A stretch of 35,710 nucleotides of DNA. Origin: a bacterium. GTDB taxonomy: Bacteria; Verrucomicrobiota; Kiritimatiellia; CAIKKV01; CAITUY01. Below, piece by piece: positions 35,637 through 35,710 of the stretch (position 1 is its first letter; each line of letters opens with the position of its first letter). The position numbers and the translations under genes are program-made. The notes under the pieces were generated by a model that saw only the letters and a list, made by a program, of their open reading frames with translations, searched no databases and was not told the origin of the DNA. The stretch is from positions 1 through 35,710 of the forward strand of contig JBAWZF010000029.1 in NCBI GenBank assembly GCA_037143175.1, given 5' to 3'.

Positions 35637-35710
35637 TGGTGCACCTGGCCGGGATCGAACCAGCAACCTTCAGCTTCGGAGGCTGACGCTCTATCCAATT
35701 GAGCTACAGG
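35637..35710 (-). tRNA. tRNA-Arg (anticodon CCG), missing its first three bases
   Basis: The minus strand gives a cloverleaf with D-arm GCTCAATTGGATAGAGC, anticodon loop CTCCGAA (anticodon CCG at 35679-35677), T arm GCTGG-TTCGATC-CCGGC, acceptor 3' strand CAGGTGC, discriminator A and encoded CCA (35639-35637). The 5' acceptor strand is cut after CCTG by the window end, so three bases (expected GCA) lie outside. The CCA end is only 3 nt from the stop of the convergent batD-like gene. Confidence 0.93.

Overview
The window reads as a chromosomal segment of a bacterium, most likely from the PVC superphylum (Kiritimatiellota, Lentisphaerota or Verrucomicrobiota). This rests on family content only: an ExbB/ExbD operon built around an alpha/alpha-toroid protein, an NfeD-FloA operon, DUF1573, DUF1638 and uroporphyrinogen-decarboxylase-like proteins, and a GspG-like fold. 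No rRNA, CRISPR array, transposase or phage gene was seen.

Layout. (1) 1-465: the start of a Phd/YefM-type antitoxin gene with a readable promoter and operator-like palindromes, a structured non-coding stretch, and tRNA-Pro(CGG). (2) 731-9524, all minus strand: a seven-gene block read from 9524 downwards, with a 946-aa periplasmic TPR protein, a 262-aa SH3/TPR-like protein, ExbB, two ExbDs, a TonB-like-anchored toroid protein and mutL. It looks like a proton-motive-force-driven envelope machine whose output component is a toroid instead of a TonB C-terminal domain. This is the best candidate for an undescribed system. (3) 9719-12734: a zinc-ribbon/GspG-like membrane protein, a paralogue of the 262-aa protein, and a 487-aa C2H2-finger protein. 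(4) 12883-18298, plus strand: maf, then nfeD(long)-nfeD(short)-bactofilin-like membrane protein-floA-small membrane protein, a membrane-organisation operon. (5) 18295-21224, minus: a receiver/kinase protein that has lost its key catalytic residues, and a DUF1573 protein. (6) 21349-25366: a divergent AraC regulator / GH2 beta-galactosidase pair with a 21-bp-phased direct repeat between them. (7) 25379-27855, minus: a LysM lipoprotein, a DUF1638 protein and a URO-D-like methyltransferase. (8) 27966-31559, plus: a class IV aminotransferase translationally coupled to a Na+/alanine symporter, and an unknown secreted protein. (9) 31584-34404, minus: class I glutamine amidotransferase, proB and proA. 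(10) 34449-35710: a BatD-like/SH3 protein and a truncated tRNA-Arg(CCG).

A recurring regulatory feature is a good -35/-10 pair whose -10 box ends only 6-8 nt before the start codon, with no ribosome-binding site between them (before the 487-aa gene, nfeD, the aminotransferase gene and probably the batD-like gene). This predicts leaderless or nearly leaderless mRNAs, whereas operon-internal genes carry normal AGGAG-type sites. All functions are assigned by reading motifs and recalling families; no database search was run.
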